A stretch of DNA of 9,242 bases from assembly GCA_964512955.1 (NCBI GenBank), contig CAZEKX010000075.1, positions 1-9,242 on the forward strand, read 5' to 3'. The notes below the pieces were generated by a model. That model did not search any database, was not told the DNA's origin, and saw nothing but the letters and a program-made list of their open reading frames with translations. The translations under genes and the position numbers were made by a program. Origin of the DNA: HGM04593 sp964512955 (GTDB taxonomy: Bacteria > Bacteroidota > Bacteroidia > Bacteroidales > Bacteroidaceae). Shown in pieces: positions 7,372 to 9,242 of this stretch (the stretch's first letter is position 1; every line of letters starts with the position of its first letter).

Positions 7372-7863
7372 CTATTTTTGCATGGGCTGAACTCTGTACC
7401 ATATTTCGCTCACAGGCTGTGGTATGTTCCCATTTGTGAATGTTATGTATAATGAGGTTTTTTCCGGGTCGAGGAATTTGTATTTAAGAATCGAAGTTGT
7501 GCCCTGCATACTCTTGTTCATGTAATGCTTGTCTATTTGCTCAGTGTATGTACTGTCGTTTATAATATTGTACCTGCCTTCCTGGCTGATGATCACATTG
7601 GTTTCTGCAATATTGGTTTCGGGTAAAGTCGATACTCTTCCGTATATTGCAAGATAGGTGTTGTCTTCCTTTATAATTTTGAATATAGGTTGCTTAACCA
7701 ATCTAAACTCACCTTTTGTGTTATCGTATGCTGCACCATTGAATTGCCATATTCCAACTAAAGGATTAACACCTTCTTTATTATCTTTCTGCGCGTTCAC
7801 TGTTGTAACGATTGTGAATATTGCTATTGTGGCAAGCAACATTCCTTTGAAAAATCTTTTCAT
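7372..7863 (-). CDS. Small secreted protein, DUF4488/lipocalin-like, function unknown
   Basis: This is a 163-aa protein with a clear signal peptide (MKRFFKGMLLATIAIFTIVTTVNAQ; likely cleavage near residue 24). The mature part begins with NPLVGIWQFNGAAYDN (33-48), the opening often seen in lipocalin-like beta barrels. Alternating beta-type segments follow, including YLAIYGRVS, GRYNIINDSTYTEQI and SLYITFTNG, and it ends with SEIWYRVQP. This pattern matches what I recall of DUF4488, a family found mainly in Bacteroides-like genomes, but the assignment is from memory of the pattern. No catalytic residues can be named. The only cysteine-free lipobox-like region is the signal itself, so it is periplasmic or secreted and not a lipoprotein. 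The gene is convergent with the PAP2 gene (3-base gap) and divergent from nadA. Confidence 0.8.
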   Translation of the reverse strand: MKRFFKGMLLATIAIFTIVTTVNAQKDNKEGVNPLVGIWQFNGAAYDNTKGEFRLVKQPIFKIIKEDNTYLAIYGRVSTLPETNIAETNVIISQEGRYNIINDSTYTEQIDKHYMNKSMQGTTSILKYKFLDPEKTSLYITFTNGNIPQPVSEIWYRVQPMQK

Positions 7864-7918
7864 GTTGTTTAAGTTTTTGAGGTTAACACAGTGTTTGCCA
7901 AATGTGCTTTAGATTTTT

Positions 7919-7926
7919 CAAAATTA
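7919..7926 (-). promoter_or_regulatory. -7 element before the DUF4488-like gene
   Basis: Read leftward, the complement of 7919-7926 is TAATTTTG, a full match to the Bacteroides -7 consensus TAnnTTTG. It sits 55 bases before the ATG at 7863. I find no good TTTG at the usual distance upstream; the nearest is about 30 bases away (7957-7960). The region is very AT-rich, so a chance match is possible. Confidence 0.35.
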
Positions 7927-8012
7927 AACAATTAAATATATAAAATAATACTTTTACAAAATTTAACACATGTTTTTTGTTTAAAATAGTAGTGTATTCA
8001 ATGTTTGTTAGT

Positions 8013-8032
8013 AATACATTGTACAATGTATT
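8013..8032. promoter_or_regulatory. Perfect 20-bp palindrome in the nadA divergent spacer
   Basis: Arms AATACATTGT (8013-8022) and ACAATGTATT (8023-8032) are perfectly complementary with no spacer. The element lies between two divergent genes, so no transcript should end here, which disfavours a terminator and favours a dimeric regulator site. It is 48 bases upstream of the nadA -33 element and about 90 bases from the DUF4488-like -7 element. It shares the central TGTACA with the palindrome at 5267-5294. Confidence 0.5.
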
Positions 8033-8079
8033 TGTTGTGTAGGTTGGTATACTGTTACATTTTTTATGAATTCTATGGA

Positions 8080-8109
8080 TTTGCGAATCCCGAAAAAGTA
8101 TTACCTTTG
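8080..8109 (+). promoter_or_regulatory. Bacteroides-type promoter of nadA
   Basis: TTTG (8080-8083), an 18-base spacer, and TAccTTTG (8102-8109) match the -33/-7 consensus of the primary sigma factor of Bacteroidota. Transcription should begin near 8114-8118, leaving a leader of about 45-50 bases before the ATG at 8163. A GTG at 8127 in the same frame would leave a leader of only about 10 bases, which supports the ATG. Confidence 0.72.
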
Positions 8110-8139
8110 TATCCATACATAAACATGTGTACCTGTACA
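8108..8139. promoter_or_regulatory. Two tandem 12-bp inverted repeats over the nadA start site
   Basis: TGTATCCATACA (8108-8119) and TGTACCTGTACA (8128-8139) each have 5-bp perfect arms and a 2-base centre, match each other at 9 of 12 positions, and begin exactly 20 bases apart, about two helical turns. The first overlaps the end of the -7 element and the expected start site, and the second covers about +12 to +23. This is a natural place for a repressor responding to NAD status. Regulators of NAD genes known elsewhere are NiaR, NrtR and NadR; none is encoded in this window. Confidence 0.45.
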
Positions 8140-8162
8140 AGGGTAATAAATTAAATGAAATC

Positions 8163-9155
8163 ATGGTAAAGAGAGAGTGGGAAGAGAAAGGCTTTATCGA
8201 TGAGCCGGTTCCCGAAAACATTGAACTGAAAACTGAGATACGTCGTTTGTGCAAAGAAAAAAATGCTGTTATCCTTGCACATTACTACACACGTGCCGAA
8301 ATACAGGATGTTGCCGATTTTGTTGGTGATAGTCTTGCCTTGGCGCAGCAGGCTGAAAAGACAGATGCCGACATTATTGTAATGTGTGGTGTTCACTTTA
8401 TGGCTGAAACAAACAAAATCCTTTGTCCCGACAAGTTGGTTCTCTTGCCCGATATGAATGCAGGTTGCTCACTTGCCGACAGTTGTCCTGCCGATGAACT
8501 TGCTAAATATAAACAGGAGCATCCAGAATATAAAGTGGTGGCTTATGTAAATACTTCGGCTGCAGTAAAGGCTCTTACCGATGTTGTGGTAACATCTTCC
8601 AATGCACGCGAGGTTGTTGAAAGTTTTCCCAAGGATGAAAAAATAATTTTTGCTCCCGACAAAAACCTTGGAAACTATCTTAATGCAATAACAGGACGCT
8701 CAATGATGCTTTGGAACGGTGGTTGTCATGTTCATGAGGAGTTCTCAATAGAAAAAATTGTAGAACTTAAGAGTGCCAATCCTAACGCAAAAGTTCTTGC
8801 TCATCCGGAATGTAAAAGCGGAGTTCTTGCTCTTGCCGATTATGTTGGCTCAACAGCCGCAATACTTAAGTTTGCACAGAACGATGATTGTGAAACTTTT
8901 ATTGTTGCTACCGAGAGCGGTATTCTTCACGAAATGCAAAAACGCTGTCCGAACAAGTGTTTTATTCCTGTTCCACCACTTTCCGGTGGGTGCGCATGCA
9001 ATGAGTGTGCTTATATGCGTTTAAATACACTCGAAAAACTATATAATTGTCTTAAGTATGAGTGGCCGTTTGTGGAGTTGGATGGTGCAATGCGCGAAAG
9101 GGCGAAGTTGCCTATAGAGAGAATGCTCGAAATATCGGCAAAGATGAATAAATAA
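8163..9155 (+). CDS. nadA: Quinolinate synthase NadA
   Basis: NadA condenses iminoaspartate (from NadB) with dihydroxyacetone phosphate to quinolinate, the committed step of de novo NAD synthesis, using an oxygen-sensitive [4Fe-4S] cluster in the cytoplasm. The 330-aa product is near the usual length for this enzyme type. Three homologous domains are visible. The cluster ligands are expected to be C102 (NAGCSLADSC), C188 (NGGCHVHEEF) and C282 (CNECAYMRLNTLEKL). Other family blocks are VILAHYYTRAEIQDVADFVGDS near 36-57, VMCGVHFMAET near 73-83, FAPDKNLGNY near 163-172 and VLAHPEC near 211-217. C279 and C282 form a CxxC resembling the redox-active pair of E. coli NadA. I start at ATG 8163 because it follows the promoter by a normal leader; an in-frame GTG at 8127 would add 12 unconserved residues. 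No nadB or nadC lies in the window. Confidence 0.97.
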   Translation: MVKREWEEKGFIDEPVPENIELKTEIRRLCKEKNAVILAHYYTRAEIQDVADFVGDSLALAQQAEKTDADIIVMCGVHFMAETNKILCPDKLVLLPDMNAGCSLADSCPADELAKYKQEHPEYKVVAYVNTSAAVKALTDVVVTSSNAREVVESFPKDEKIIFAPDKNLGNYLNAITGRSMMLWNGGCHVHEEFSIEKIVELKSANPNAKVLAHPECKSGVLALADYVGSTAAILKFAQNDDCETFIVATESGILHEMQKRCPNKCFIPVPPLSGGCACNECAYMRLNTLEKLYNCLKYEWPFVELDGAMRERAKLPIERMLEISAKMNK

Positions 9156-9190
9156 CAGTACATGGATATATAAAAATAGTCCCGAGAAAC

Positions 9191-9242
9191 TGAAGTGAAC
9201 CCCAAAAGTTAGACAAAAAACTTTTGGGGTTTATTTTATGCG
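9191..9242 (+). mobile_element. Possible left end of an IS3-like (IS150-type) insertion sequence, cut by the window edge
   Basis: The stretch TGAAGTGAACCCCAAAAG (9191-9208) followed by TTAGACA begins with TG and resembles, from memory, terminal inverted repeats of IS3-family elements of the IS150 type. An ATG at 9238 begins about 48 bases inside, where the first transposase frame of such elements usually starts, but only 5 bases of it are visible. No transposase sequence or target duplication can be seen, so this is tentative; the hairpin may be only the nadA terminator. Confidence 0.35.
9198..9236 (+). terminator. Strong hairpin after nadA; terminator or insertion-sequence end
   Basis: AACCCCAAAAGTT (9198-9210) pairs perfectly with AACTTTTGGGGTT (9219-9231) around an 8-base loop and is followed by TATTTT. 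It lies 43 bases after the nadA stop and would work as an intrinsic terminator in the rightward direction. The same bases also fit the left end of a mobile element. Confidence 0.55.

Noticed and set aside
8127..8162. Upstream in-frame GTG as the nadA start
   Set aside because: It would lie about 10 bases after the predicted transcription start, inside an inverted repeat, and adds 12 residues not typical of NadA; the ATG at 8163 fits better.
7883..8254. 123-residue leftward open frame across the nadA upstream region
   Set aside because: It covers the nadA promoter and the start of nadA on the opposite strand, has no recognisable domain or signal, and its composition is that of non-coding AT-rich DNA.

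Overview
The window reads as a chromosomal segment from a low-GC member of the order Bacteroidales (phylum Bacteroidota). The evidence is a 5S rRNA tail of the type seen in this group, a Bacteroides-type promoter (TTTG, 18-base spacer, TAccTTTG) before nadA, a secreted enzyme ending in a type IX-like sorting tail (DLTGRR ... GIYIVNG), a BspA-like leucine-rich repeat lipoprotein, and a DUF4488-like small secreted protein. I cannot fix the genus from sequence alone.

Layout. Bases 1-52 are the 3' end of a 5S rRNA, closing an rRNA operon that starts outside the window, with an intrinsic terminator at 62-93. The 5S tail and its terminator recur in degenerate form at 257-309, with a hairpin-rich 121-263 segment in between. 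Bases 310-741 hold no gene that I can see apart from a leftward terminator. A leftward three-gene group follows: a transglutaminase-like/leucine-rich repeat lipoprotein (5307-6590), a TRIC-family membrane channel (4607-5239) and a very large multi-domain GH20 beta-N-acetylhexosaminidase (742-4575 or 4614). The channel and the hexosaminidase abut or overlap and are probably co-transcribed. A perfect 28-bp palindrome sits between the lipoprotein and the channel gene. A PAP2-type phosphatase (6787-7368, rightward) meets a small secreted protein gene (7372-7863, leftward) tail to tail with only 3 bases between the stops. After a divergent, palindrome-bearing spacer comes nadA (8163-9155), quinolinate synthase of de novo NAD synthesis. 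The window ends in a strong inverted repeat that is either the nadA terminator or the left end of an IS3-like insertion sequence.

Function. Most of the proteins are cell-envelope or export products: glycan hydrolysis (GH20), possible surface adhesion or processing (the lipoprotein), ion flux (TRIC), lipid phosphate or other phosphoester hydrolysis (PAP2), and an unknown lipocalin-like periplasmic protein. nadA is a metabolic gene unrelated to them. I see no defence system, CRISPR array, phage or conjugative gene. The most unusual material is non-coding: the duplicated 5S tail with its structured insert, and the set of TGTA/TACA palindromes near the channel gene and nadA. The modular C-terminal half of the hexosaminidase is also notable.
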